Source: Mesonia oceanica (GTDB lineage: Bacteria > Bacteroidota > Bacteroidia > Flavobacteriales > Flavobacteriaceae). Taken from it: 64,000 nucleotides of DNA. Shown piece by piece: positions 1 to 7,533 of this stretch; positions within the stretch are counted from its first letter, which is position 1; each line of letters begins with the position of its first letter. Location of the stretch: contig NZ_CABVMM010000002.1 of assembly GCF_902499555.1 (NCBI RefSeq), positions 248,001-312,000 on the forward strand, read 5' to 3'. A model generated the notes under the pieces. The model made no database searches. It saw only the letters and a program-made list of their open reading frames with translations, and was not told the origin of the DNA. The position numbers were made by a program, and so were the translations under genes.

Positions 1-3000
1 CTGTGGCCCTTGCTCGTAGCGAATTTCCACAAGTTCCCCCAATGGTACGGGGCTTCCTTTTTCTACAGGCACATAAATATCTTTTATATCCTCTGGGTTT
101 GCCCTTAGCTCCCGTGGATAACGTACCCGCACCCCATAGCGTTCCCTGCCTTCTACGGTTTGGGTTAACGGCATTCCACCAACGGCTACTTGAAGTACTT
201 GCTGGACATCTTCTATAGTAATTCCATATCGGGCAAGACGTTCCCTTTTAATATCGATGAGGAGATAGGGTTTTCCAACAATACGATCAGCAAAAACAGC
301 TTCTTTTTTTACTCCTTCAGACTGTTTGAGAATATCTTCCAGTTTCATCCCGAAAGCTTCGATTTCCCTTAAATCTTGACCTTTTACTTTTATTCCCATT
401 GGCGCACGCATTCCCGTTTGTAACATTACCAGTCGGGTTTCAATGGGTTGTAATTTAGGGGCCGAGGTTACACCGGGTTGCTTGGTTACCCTTACAATTT
501 CGTTCCAAATATCATCTGGGGATTGTATTTCGGGACGCCAGTTCCGGTAAAAATCGCCATCTTCATCAGCAATGAGGTTTTGGTTTTCCACAAGAAAAGG
601 ATCTTCAATTTCTGAATCCTTATAATTTTCATCTTCATCCACTTCACTATTGGGGTTTACCACGAGGTTCCCGTTCTTAAGGACAAATAAACCATCCTCA
701 TTTACTTTATATCTTTGACGCTTGCCGTTTTCATTCAGCATATATTCCGATTTATACTGAATGATATTTTCATACATTGATAGGGGTGCCGGGTCAAGGG
801 CGGATTCTGTCCGTCCGGATTTTCCAACGACCGTTTCTATCTCTGGAATACTCGCAACTGCCATATCCAATTGCTGTAGTACCCGTTTATTCTCTTCCAC
901 ACCTGCGTGAGGTAAAGAGGTGGGCATTAGAAGAAAAGAACCTTCATTTAAGGAAGGCATAAATTCCTTACCCGTATTCTGCATAATTAGGACTCCAAAA
1001 ATCACAATGACAGTCGGAACTGAAAGGAATAAAATTTTATTACGGAGTGCCCAACGTAAGATTCTTGTATAATAACTTTGAAACAACCAGAATACCCCTA
1101 ATAAACCGAAACAGATAAACCCTACGAATAGCAAGTTCCAAAATATACTTTCATCTACGCCAAGTGGCCGCCAGTATTCTGCAAGTAGAAAGACAATCGC
1201 TAAGGCAGAAATAAAAATATTTATAGTGTTGGCCCGCTTATCTGAAAGTGTAAGTTTATCGGAAATATTAGAAGCAATATTTTCATCTTTTAAAAGTGCT
1301 GTAATTCCAAAGCCAATTAATAATAGTCCTAACCAATATCCAGAAACTATTGCCGTGATCCCTAAAAGGATCAATAACCCATTGAGGATATATCCGCTAG
1401 TTCTCCTGATGCTTTTTCTACGAAACAAAAAAGATGCGAAAGGTGGAATTAAGAATAAAGCCACGATAAGAGATGCTATTAATGCCATTGTTTTGGTAAA
1501 GGCCAAGGGTCGAAATAATTTTCCTTCCGCGCCAATCATTGTAAACACCGGTATAAAACTGATAATAGTGGTCAATACCGCGGTAAGAATGGCTCCCGAC
1601 ACTTCGGCAGTGGCATTATAGACCACAGTATTAATAGGCTCCCTAGTTCCTTTTTCGCGAAAGCGTTCATCTTCTTCATCCAGGTGCCTGATGATATTTT
1701 CACAGAGTATGACCCCAACATCTACCATTGTACCAATAGCAATGGCGATACCCGACAATGCTACAATATTGGCATCAACATTAAAAAACTTCATCGAAAT
1801 AAAGACCATCAATACCGCAACTGGCAATAGTCCAGAGATAAGTAAGGAAGCCCGTAAGTTGAACACCATTACAACAATCACAAATATGGTAATGAGTATT
1901 TCCAGTGTTAATGCTTCATCAAGGGTACCCAGGGTTTCCTGAATAAGCTCCGTCCGATCGTAAAAGGGGACGATGGTAAGTTGCGAGGTACGACCGTCTG
2001 ACAGTTCTTTGGAAGGCAGACCAGCCTTAAGTTCATCTATCTTTTCTTTTACATTATTGATCACTTCCATCGGATTGGCACCGTATCGAGCCACGACAAC
2101 CCCGCCTACCACTTCAGCCCCTTCCTTGTCCAAAATTCCACGACGCGGTGCGGGCCCCAAGCTTACGTTTGCTATATCTTTAATTCTTATTGAAGTATAA
2201 TCTTCAGAAGTAACAACAGCATTTTCTATATCGGCGATGGACTTTACATACCCCAGACCACGCACCAAGTATTCTGCCTGGTTGATTTCCAAAGTTTGTG
2301 CCCCGATATCCTTATTGCTTTCCTTGACTGCTGTAACAATATCTCCTAACCCGATATTATACTGGCGCATCTTTTCGGGGTCAACATCCACCTGATATTC
2401 CTGAACATAGCCTCCTATGGAAGCTACTTCCGAAACACCACTTGCCGAAGAAAGGGCATATTTCACATAATAATCCTGAATACTGCGTAGTTCGTTTAAA
2501 TCCCAACCTCCGGTTACATTGCCATCTTTATCGCGCCCTTCTAAGGTGTACCAATAAATTTGCCCCAAGCCGGTTGCATCTGGGCCTAAAGAAGGGTTCA
2601 CGCCATCGGGCAATAACCCGCTTGGTAAGGAATTCAATTTTTCGAGAATACGGCTTCGGCTCCAGTAGAACTCCACATCCTCTTCAAAAATGATATAGAT
2701 ACTTGAAAAACCGAACATAGAAGAACTTCGGATGGTTTTCACCCCGGGAATACCTAATAAAGTAGTGGTAAGGGGGTAGCTTATCTGGTCTTCTATATCT
2801 TGTGGGGATCGGCCTTCCCATTTTGTGAATACAATTTGCTGGTTCTCGCCAATATCTGGGATGGCATCTACGGCTACAGGATCGGTAGGAAGAAAACCGG
2901 TATCCCAGTTAAATGGCGCATTAACTACGCCCAAACCTACAAAGAGTGCGAGCATCAAGACCGCTACGAGTTTGTTCTCTATGAGAAATTTTATGCCTTT

Positions 3001-3009
3001 ATTTAGCAT
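1..3009 (-). CDS. CusA/CzcA-family heavy-metal RND efflux pump, partial
   Basis: Inner-membrane proton-driven component of a tripartite heavy-metal exporter (copper/silver or cobalt/zinc/cadmium). It reads leftwards from an ATG at 3009 and stays open to position 1, so 1003 N-terminal residues are present and the C-terminus lies outside. Visible marks are an N-terminal membrane helix, the motif TKWEGRSPQDIEDQISYPL near residue 65, and the transmembrane metal/proton relay GTMVDVGVILCENI near 425. Two stretches look longer than in E. coli CusA: a hydrophobic insert at about residues 528-640 and an acidic, Asn/Asp-rich periplasmic insert at about 755-820. The neighbouring copper-type genes favour Cu/Ag as substrate, but the substrate is inferred. 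No adaptor or outer-membrane channel gene is in view; they may lie to the left. Confidence 0.93.
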   Translation of the reverse strand, partial: MLNKGIKFLIENKLVAVLMLALFVGLGVVNAPFNWDTGFLPTDPVAVDAIPDIGENQQIVFTKWEGRSPQDIEDQISYPLTTTLLGIPGVKTIRSSSMFGFSSIYIIFEEDVEFYWSRSRILEKLNSLPSGLLPDGVNPSLGPDATGLGQIYWYTLEGRDKDGNVTGGWDLNELRSIQDYYVKYALSSASGVSEVASIGGYVQEYQVDVDPEKMRQYNIGLGDIVTAVKESNKDIGAQTLEINQAEYLVRGLGYVKSIADIENAVVTSEDYTSIRIKDIANVSLGPAPRRGILDKEGAEVVGGVVVARYGANPMEVINNVKEKIDELKAGLPSKELSDGRTSQLTIVPFYDRTELIQETLGTLDEALTLEILITIFVIVVMVFNLRASLLISGLLPVAVLMVFISMKFFNVDANIVALSGIAIAIGTMVDVGVILCENIIRHLDEEDERFREKGTREPINTVVYNATAEVSGAILTAVLTTIISFIPVFTMIGAEGKLFRPLAFTKTMALIASLIVALFLIPPFASFLFRRKSIRRTSGYILNGLLILLGITAIVSGYWLGLLLIGFGITALLKDENIASNISDKLTLSDKRANTINIFISALAIVFLLAEYWRPLGVDESIFWNLLFVGFICFGLLGVFWLFQSYYTRILRWALRNKILFLSVPTVIVIFGVLIMQNTGKEFMPSLNEGSFLLMPTSLPHAGVEENKRVLQQLDMAVASIPEIETVVGKSGRTESALDPAPLSMYENIIQYKSEYMLNENGKRQRYKVNEDGLFVLKNGNLVVNPNSEVDEDENYKDSEIEDPFLVENQNLIADEDGDFYRNWRPEIQSPDDIWNEIVRVTKQPGVTSAPKLQPIETRLVMLQTGMRAPMGIKVKGQDLREIEAFGMKLEDILKQSEGVKKEAVFADRIVGKPYLLIDIKRERLARYGITIEDVQQVLQVAVGGMPLTQTVEGRERYGVRVRYPRELRANPEDIKDIYVPVEKGSPVPLGELVEIRYEQGPQ

Positions 3010-3114
3010 ATTTATTGATATTTAAACAGTTATACATCGAATAAAATCCTGATAGTATCAGAAAATTAAACACAACAAAATGAGCCCAAAATGGAGGTAA
3101 CCATAGGGCAAATC

Positions 3115-3134
3115 TTTCCGATAATTATCGGAAA
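3115..3134. repeat. Perfect 20-bp palindrome between pump gene and HYC_CC_PP gene
   Basis: TTTCCGATAATTATCGGAAA is self-complementary over all 20 bases. It lies 10 bases past the stop of the leftward gene ending at 3145 and about 105 bases before the start of the leftward RND pump gene. It has no U-run on either side, so it could be an operator for the pump gene or a weak terminator. Confidence 0.45.
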
Positions 3135-3144
3135 CTGTTTAAAA

Positions 3145-3561
3145 TCAAATTAAATACGTTTCGTGTAGCTTCTGTACGTCCCTTATGAGGTTGGGAGGTG
3201 TATAATCTCTAAATGGAACAATATTCTTATCCAGTCCATCAAAAAGATTAAAATAGGTATAAAAGAAAGTAGCAACAAAGGCTTGTTGCTCAAAAGATAA
3301 TTTTGTGAAAGATGAGTTTAAATCATCTTGACCTTCAACCACTATTTGAGTATCTGAACAACAAGGTTTTTCCGAGAAACCTTCCTCACAACTTTTTTGG
3401 GATGGCTGATTCTCCATTCCGCAGGTCTGCGCATTATGAAATAAAGCAAAGTCAACCAAAGAATCTCCACAATAATGAATATCCACCGTGAACGACATAG
3501 TGGTAAAAAACACTAAGCTCGCCAAGGCAATAGATAATATTTTATGGAAAAATGATTTCAT
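3145..3561 (-). CDS. HYC_CC_PP family secreted protein
   Basis: Small Bacteroidetes protein of unknown biochemical role, 138 residues, found beside metal-resistance genes. It has an N-terminal hydrophobic signal-type segment (residues about 8-25), the family hallmarks HYC near residue 30, a CC pair near 69 and PP near 122, plus two further cysteines, which suggests periplasmic metal binding. It ends with the same type of tail (LHETYLI) as the paralogue at 3839-4255 (LHEVYLI). The two genes are divergent and share an AT-rich promoter region. It lies upstream of, and in the same direction as, the RND pump gene, so co-transcription is possible. Metal binding is inferred from the cysteines and the context. 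Confidence 0.75.
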   Translation of the reverse strand: MKSFFHKILSIALASLVFFTTMSFTVDIHYCGDSLVDFALFHNAQTCGMENQPSQKSCEEGFSEKPCCSDTQIVVEGQDDLNSSFTKLSFEQQAFVATFFYTYFNLFDGLDKNIVPFRDYTPPNLIRDVQKLHETYLI

Positions 3562-3568
3562 AATTCTG

Positions 3569-3576
3569 CAAAGATA
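3569..3576 (-). promoter_or_regulatory. Bacteroidetes -7 box for the leftward HYC_CC_PP gene
   Basis: On the minus strand TATCTTTG matches TAnnTTTG exactly, 7 bases before the ATG at 3561. A TTTA sits 17 bases upstream as a poor -33 element. The very short leader makes the assignment tentative. Confidence 0.35.
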
Positions 3577-3838
3577 TAAAAAACAATAATATATAAAGAT
3601 ATTACTAATTTTTTATTTCGGTTAAAATAAACTTTTAAAGAGTTTTATTTCCTTTTTTATTTTCGACAAAAATAAAAGGATTAGACTTTTTAAATTATGA
3701 CAAATATCATATTTCAGTTGTCTTTTTTCCATTACGTTTGGAAAAAATAAGGTTTAAAAAATTTTTATAATAATCTTCTACTAAGAAAAATAGACCAAAA
3801 AATAGTTAACATTTGTTAATTTTTTTTATATTCGTATT

Positions 3839-4255
3839 GTGCAAAGTTTTAATAAAATAATAGCTATCTCTTTAGTATTTGCAGTAATGTTCGCTTCGTC
3901 GTCCTTTACTGTGAATATGCATTTCTGCTGTAATAAGCTTGTGGATATGGCTGTTTTTGCTAAAGCTCAGGTTTGTGATAACGCGATTAAGGGTCAAACC
4001 AATTCTTTGAAAGAATGTTCTTTTGAAAAAAAAGGTTGTTGTGATAATAAATCTTTTGTAAAAGAAGGTAGCGATAACTTTCAAAAAACTTCATTTGAAA
4101 TGGAAAATCAAAATCTGGTTTTCCTGCACACATTTTTTTACGCTTACGTAAATCTATTCGAGGGACTTGAGCAAAATATCGTCCCTTTTTTAAATTATGA
4201 TCCACCCCTCATACCAAAAGACTTTCAGGTACTCCACGAGGTATATTTAATTTGA
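3839..4255 (+). CDS. HYC_CC_PP family secreted protein, second copy
   Basis: Paralogue of the divergent gene at 3145-3561, also 138 residues. It has a hydrophobic signal-type N-terminus, then HFC in place of HYC near residue 28, a CC pair near 67, PP near 121 and the tail LHEVYLI. I use the GTG at 3839 because the residues from there align end to end with the ATG-started paralogue (QSFNKII against KSFFHKI); no upstream ATG exists in frame. It is probably exported and may bind metal through its cysteines, but no function is established. The 277-bp region separating the two genes is very AT-rich and must hold both promoters. A structured segment follows the stop. Confidence 0.72.
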   Translation: MQSFNKIIAISLVFAVMFASSSFTVNMHFCCNKLVDMAVFAKAQVCDNAIKGQTNSLKECSFEKKGCCDNKSFVKEGSDNFQKTSFEMENQNLVFLHTFFYAYVNLFEGLEQNIVPFLNYDPPLIPKDFQVLHEVYLI

Positions 4256-4270
4256 TTTCTTTCTAAGTGG

Positions 4271-4380
4271 GCTCTTTTTCAAATAACCTACACTTCCCGT
4301 ATTAGCCGGTACTAAGAACAGGCTAACAATGGTGCGCTCATTCCTGAGCACGCCACACTCTCAACTATTTGCAAAAGAGC
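4271..4380 (+). other. Candidate structured RNA or DNA element
   Basis: A 14-base arm at 4271-4284 pairs with 4367-4380 (13 of 14 pairs, one T-C mismatch). It encloses two perfect hairpins: TTAGCC/GGCTAA at 4302-4326 (13-nt loop) and GCTCA/TGAGC at 4336-4349 (4-nt loop). A further hairpin, TGTTAGA/TCTAACA, follows at 4395-4416, just before the AraC-type regulator gene. I do not recognise a known riboswitch. It could be a 5' regulatory leader for the regulator or a small mobile or repeat element. Confidence 0.35.
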
Positions 4381-4432
4381 AAATTATAAACCTTTGTTAG
4401 ATAAAATTTTCTAACAGTAAATAAATAATACT

Positions 4433-5014
4433 ATGGATTTACAGAAAGAATTCTGGATAAAGAATATGGTATGTAGCCGCTGCCTAAAAGTTATAAAACA
4501 AGAACTTGAAGAGCTTGGGGTAATTGTGCTCTCTTTGGAATTGGGCAAATTATTAGTGGAAGCTTCCAGCAAAACGGATACGGATATTACTGATGCTGTG
4601 ACTAAAGTGCTCCATTCCAATGATTTTGAAATAGTACAAAGTGAAGAGGAAATGTTGGTTGAAAAAGTAAAAATTATCCTAATCGAACTGCTTACTCAAC
4701 TACCACTTCATTTAAAAATGAATACTTCAGAACACTTGTCTTCTATTCTTCACAGGGATTATAAAATATTGAGTAAGCTATTTTCTAAAAATGAAAATAC
4801 AACAATTGAAAAATACTTTATAAAACTGAAAATAGAAAAGGTAAAGGAACTCATTCAGTTAAAACGACATTCTTTTTCAGACATAGGTCACTTGTTAGAT
4901 TATAGTAGTGTTAACCACTTGTCAAGACAATTTAAAGAAGTAGAGGGTATGAGTATGACAGACTACAAAAAGACGGAAAATTGGAAGCGTAATTTTTACG
5001 ACGAAATTTTATAG
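4433..5014 (+). CDS. AraC-family regulator with N-terminal HMA-like metal domain
   Basis: Probable metal-responsive transcription factor, 193 residues. Residues 1-65 resemble a heavy-metal-associated fold with a CxxC-type site (MVCSRC near residue 14). Residues about 105-185 form an AraC-type DNA-binding domain: an EKYFIKLKIEKVKELI helix, then FSDIGHLLDYSSVNHLSRQFK, the second helix-turn-helix. Only one compact AraC domain is present, with no sugar-type effector domain, so the metal site is the likely sensor. It stands at the head of the small copper-type genes and is a good candidate to control them and the efflux genes. Which metal it senses is not determined by sequence. Confidence 0.8.
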   Translation: MDLQKEFWIKNMVCSRCLKVIKQELEELGVIVLSLELGKLLVEASSKTDTDITDAVTKVLHSNDFEIVQSEEEMLVEKVKIILIELLTQLPLHLKMNTSEHLSSILHRDYKILSKLFSKNENTTIEKYFIKLKIEKVKELIQLKRHSFSDIGHLLDYSSVNHLSRQFKEVEGMSMTDYKKTENWKRNFYDEIL

Positions 5015-5186
5015 ATAACAACGAAAGTTATGCAGATGAAATACTTTAAAAGCAGGTAGATTCACATTCATTTTAAGCCTGGACATCTCCTCACGGCTTG
5101 TGTTGATAACCCCCCAATTATCTCATAAGCCTGTTCAGGTCTTGTAAGTAAGGGGCAATAAATATTAATTCAAAAAAAACAAAACA
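5015..5186 (+). other. Leader region with two AAGCCTG-type hairpins
   Basis: No gene is seen here. The octamer TAAGCCTG occurs twice, and each copy starts a hairpin: AAGCC/GGCTT at 5075-5099, and CCTG-TT-CAGG flanked by AAG/CTT further on. This may be an untranslated leader of the long downstream gene array, but no known element is recognised. Confidence 0.25.
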
Positions 5187-5423
5187 ATGAAAAATCACTG
5201 GTTATGGATGGTCCTTATGTGTGCAGTGCCACTCTTGCTCATCTTTTTGGCACCATCATTTGGAATTGGTGGCGGCACCTGGCTTTTTGCATTTATCATA
5301 ATAATGTTCGCCATACACTTGCTAATGCCAATGCGGCACGGGAACCATACTCACGGGTTATCCGATGAGAGATTAAAAAAGAAAAACAAAAAAGAGGATC
5401 AAGAAAGAAATCATCATCACTAA
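5187..5423 (+). CDS. DUF2933-type small membrane protein
   Basis: Short protein of 78 residues with two hydrophobic helices (about 5-22 and 28-48) followed by a charged, histidine-rich cytoplasmic or periplasmic tail ending in HHH. This layout fits the DUF2933 family, whose members accompany copper and heavy-metal resistance genes. The His-rich tail (HGNHTHG and the terminal HHH) could bind metal. It is the first of a run of small genes at 5187-6182 with gaps of only 10-18 bases, so it is almost certainly co-transcribed with the HMA, SHOCT and DUF5676 genes. Biochemical function is unknown. Confidence 0.72.
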   Translation: MKNHWLWMVLMCAVPLLLIFLAPSFGIGGGTWLFAFIIIMFAIHLLMPMRHGNHTHGLSDERLKKKNKKEDQERNHHH

Positions 5424-5433
5424 AGTTTAAGAT

Positions 5434-5652
5434 ATGAAACAAAAATTTCAAATAAACGGAATCAGTTGTGCTGGATGTGTGGCAAGGGTCAAAAAGACCT
5501 TGCAAGAGCATCCCGCCATCGAAAAAGCAGAGATTTTTCTGGCACCAAAAGGAGCTACACTTATAACAATGAAAGAAGCTCTTTCGGTGGATGAACTACA
5601 AAAGCAACTCAATACTATTGAGGGCTATACAATTGAGGAAATAGAAAAGTAA
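5434..5652 (+). CDS. Heavy-metal-associated (HMA) domain protein, CopZ-like
   Basis: Single-domain copper-chaperone-like protein, 72 residues, the usual size for CopZ/Atx1. The metal site is the ISCAGCVARV segment, with CxxC at about residues 11-14, inside a beta-alpha-beta-beta-alpha-beta pattern. It should shuttle Cu(I) in the cytoplasm, most plausibly to the copper ATPase further down (20644-22776), though that partner is inferred. It sits 10 bases after the DUF2933 gene and 17 before the SHOCT gene, in the same operon. Confidence 0.88.
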   Translation: MKQKFQINGISCAGCVARVKKTLQEHPAIEKAEIFLAPKGATLITMKEALSVDELQKQLNTIEGYTIEEIEK

Positions 5653-5669
5653 CCTTAAAATTAAAAATT

Positions 5670-5888
5670 ATGCACTTTTATGACGGAAGTTTCGGAGGTA
5701 TGCACCTCATTTGGTGGTTTATCTGGTTGGCCTTAATCATTTGGATTTTCTTTATCCCAACCGATATTCCATACCAAAGAACAAAAGAAGAAAAGCCTTT
5801 GGACATCCTAAAGAAGAGGTTTGCCAAGGGCGAAATTTCAAAGGAAGAATTTGAAGAATCCAAGAATTTACTAAACTCAGATAACTAA
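5670..5888 (+). CDS. SHOCT domain small membrane protein
   Basis: A 72-residue protein with one N-terminal hydrophobic helix (about residues 10-30) rich in Trp, and a C-terminal SHOCT motif (LDILKKRFAKGEISKEEF), a short two-helix module thought to mediate oligomerisation. Such genes are common next to copper and silver resistance clusters. It lies between the HMA and DUF5676 genes with 17- and 18-base gaps, so it belongs to the same transcript. Its exact role is unknown. Confidence 0.8.
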   Translation: MHFYDGSFGGMHLIWWFIWLALIIWIFFIPTDIPYQRTKEEKPLDILKKRFAKGEISKEEFEESKNLLNSDN

Positions 5889-5906
5889 TCTTAAAACACA
5901 CAAATT

Positions 5907-6182
5907 ATGTATCGATTAAACGTAAAAAAATTCGGTTTTGCTCTTGGTCTAACAGGAGCCTTGATATATCTGGGCTGTATGATCGTGATGGCTACAGCGG
6001 GACAGGAAGGATCCATAACATTTTTTAATAGCCTTGCGCACGGATTGGATGTTACCACTATTATTAGGATGGACGTACCCTTATCGGAAGCACTTATTGG
6101 TATCATACAGATTTTTATTTTAGGATGGCTTATTGGCGCGTGCATCGCTGCTTTTTACAATGCTCAAATTAAAAACAAATAA
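5907..6182 (+). CDS. DUF5676 family membrane protein
   Basis: A 91-residue protein with two transmembrane helices (about 10-30 and 58-82). The overall pattern, KKFGFALGLTGALIYLGC at the N-terminus and GIIQIFILGWLIGACIAAFYN at the C-terminus, fits DUF5676 membrane proteins that accompany metal-resistance operons. It is the last of the run of small copper-type genes; the next gene follows within about 25 bases. No enzymatic residues are evident and the function is unknown. Confidence 0.7.
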   Translation: MYRLNVKKFGFALGLTGALIYLGCMIVMATAGQEGSITFFNSLAHGLDVTTIIRMDVPLSEALIGIIQIFILGWLIGACIAAFYNAQIKNK

Positions 6183-6205
6183 AATTGTGAAAGTTGAAAA
6201 AAGTT

Positions 6206-6988
6206 ATGGCGAAAATTAAGATCATTTTAATTCATTTTCTATTGGGTGCAGGTATTTTTTATTTCCTAGTACACCCCTTTACAATGGTGCTTTATTGGTT
6301 TGAATTTAGCGAGACAGCTTTTTCATTTTCCTTGTTCCAAGAAGTTTTAAAACAACGTTTTTTAGAGTCCTTTACTTTCGATATGCGGGGAATGGGTGGC
6401 CTTTTAACATTATTGGGAGGTTGCTTGGGAATAGTTTCTGGTTTGTTCTGGATAAACCTTAAAAAGAAAAATGAACTCATTGAAACACAACAGCGGCTGC
6501 TTGTTCGTGACATTGAAGAATTAATTCAAGCTGGCGAAAATGAACGGGTAGAATTTAAGTCTTCCATACGTTATGATTATTACCGCAAAACAACCAATCG
6601 CGACCTAGAAGTTATCATAGCCAAAACCATCACAGGGTTTATGAACGCAAAAGGTGGAAAATTAATAATTGGTGTTGATGACGACGGAAATGTTTTGGGG
6701 TTGGAAAAAGATTATAAAACCCTAAAGCACAAAAACAGGGATGGGTATGAACGTGAGGTGTTCAGGATTATTTCTACGCAATTGAGTCACGAGGCTTGTT
6801 TCAGCAACCATATTTCATTCTACAGTATTAATGAAAAAGATGTGTGCGTAGTGAATATCGAACCTTCCAACGAACCGGTTTATGTGAATGATGAAGGAAA
6901 CACCACTTTTTATGTACGCACAGGAAATGCTACGTATCCATTATCAGTAAAGGAAACAGTGGATTATTTAAAAACTCAAAAAGCATAA
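6206..6988 (+). CDS. Membrane-anchored AlbA_2/Schlafen-type domain protein
   Basis: About 260 residues. The N-terminus carries two transmembrane helices (about 5-28 and 57-78), then a linker, then an AlbA_2 (Schlafen AAA-4-like) domain: GENERVEFKSSIR near 112, FMNAKGGKLIIGVDDDGNV near 150 and a C-terminal FYVRTGNATYPLS segment. AlbA_2 domains bind nucleic acid and sometimes nucleotides in regulators and defence proteins; attachment to the membrane is less usual. An in-frame TTG at 6194 would add four residues; I prefer the ATG at 6206. It joins the metal genes to the metabolic array. The function is unknown. Confidence 0.72.
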   Translation: MAKIKIILIHFLLGAGIFYFLVHPFTMVLYWFEFSETAFSFSLFQEVLKQRFLESFTFDMRGMGGLLTLLGGCLGIVSGLFWINLKKKNELIETQQRLLVRDIEELIQAGENERVEFKSSIRYDYYRKTTNRDLEVIIAKTITGFMNAKGGKLIIGVDDDGNVLGLEKDYKTLKHKNRDGYEREVFRIISTQLSHEACFSNHISFYSINEKDVCVVNIEPSNEPVYVNDEGNTTFYVRTGNATYPLSVKETVDYLKTQKA

Positions 6989-7037
6989 GTATATGCAATA
7001 AGGCATAGGACATCTCAATTAATAACAAATTCAAATT

Positions 7038-7499
7038 ATGAAAATTATATTGGCCATAGACGGTTCAGATTTTAGTAAAGTAGCCATTCACGAACTTATA
7101 AAAATGACCCCATCCTCAAAAAGTGAAATTCATATTATAAATGTTTATGAAGTTCCTAAAACAACCGGTCTGGGATTGCATACTATGGGCGGCAGGATAG
7201 GTAATTACATAGAAGAAATTAGAAGTAACGCTCAAAAATTGGGAAACAAAATCGTTTCAGAAGCTTTCGATAAAATCAAGACCGAAAACAAGGCACTTAC
7301 TATAACCACAAGTGTTGTTGATGGCCTTCCTAAAAAAGAAATTTTAGAAAAAGCAGAAGCCTTTGATGCCGATTTAATTGTAGTCGGTTCACAAGGACAA
7401 GGGGCTTTTTCACGCTCTTTATTGGGTTCCGTTTCACAATATTTAGCAACACACGCCAAATGTTCAGTAATGATTGTGAAAGACAAAGACGCAAAATAA
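7038..7499 (+). CDS. Universal stress protein (UspA), single domain
   Basis: Cytoplasmic stress protein of 153 residues, the standard single-domain length. It begins MKIILAIDGSDFS and has the ATP-binding signature G-2x-G-9x-G-S near the C-terminus (GSQGQGAFSRSLLGSVS). ATP-binding Usp proteins typically help survival under starvation, hypoxia or oxidative stress. It is the first gene of a close-packed rightward array (next gene 34 bases away) that also holds a two-domain Usp at 14189-15019, which supports a stress role for the whole array. Confidence 0.9.
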   Translation: MKIILAIDGSDFSKVAIHELIKMTPSSKSEIHIINVYEVPKTTGLGLHTMGGRIGNYIEEIRSNAQKLGNKIVSEAFDKIKTENKALTITTSVVDGLPKKEILEKAEAFDADLIVVGSQGQGAFSRSLLGSVSQYLATHAKCSVMIVKDKDAK

Positions 7500-7533
7500 A
7501 CTATGGCTAATTCCAATGATATAAAAATTAAAT

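Noticed and set aside
1226..2693. Several rightward reading frames of 75-131 residues inside the RND pump gene
   Set aside because: The opposite strand encodes an unbroken CusA-type protein with family motifs through the whole interval; these frames have no recognisable features.
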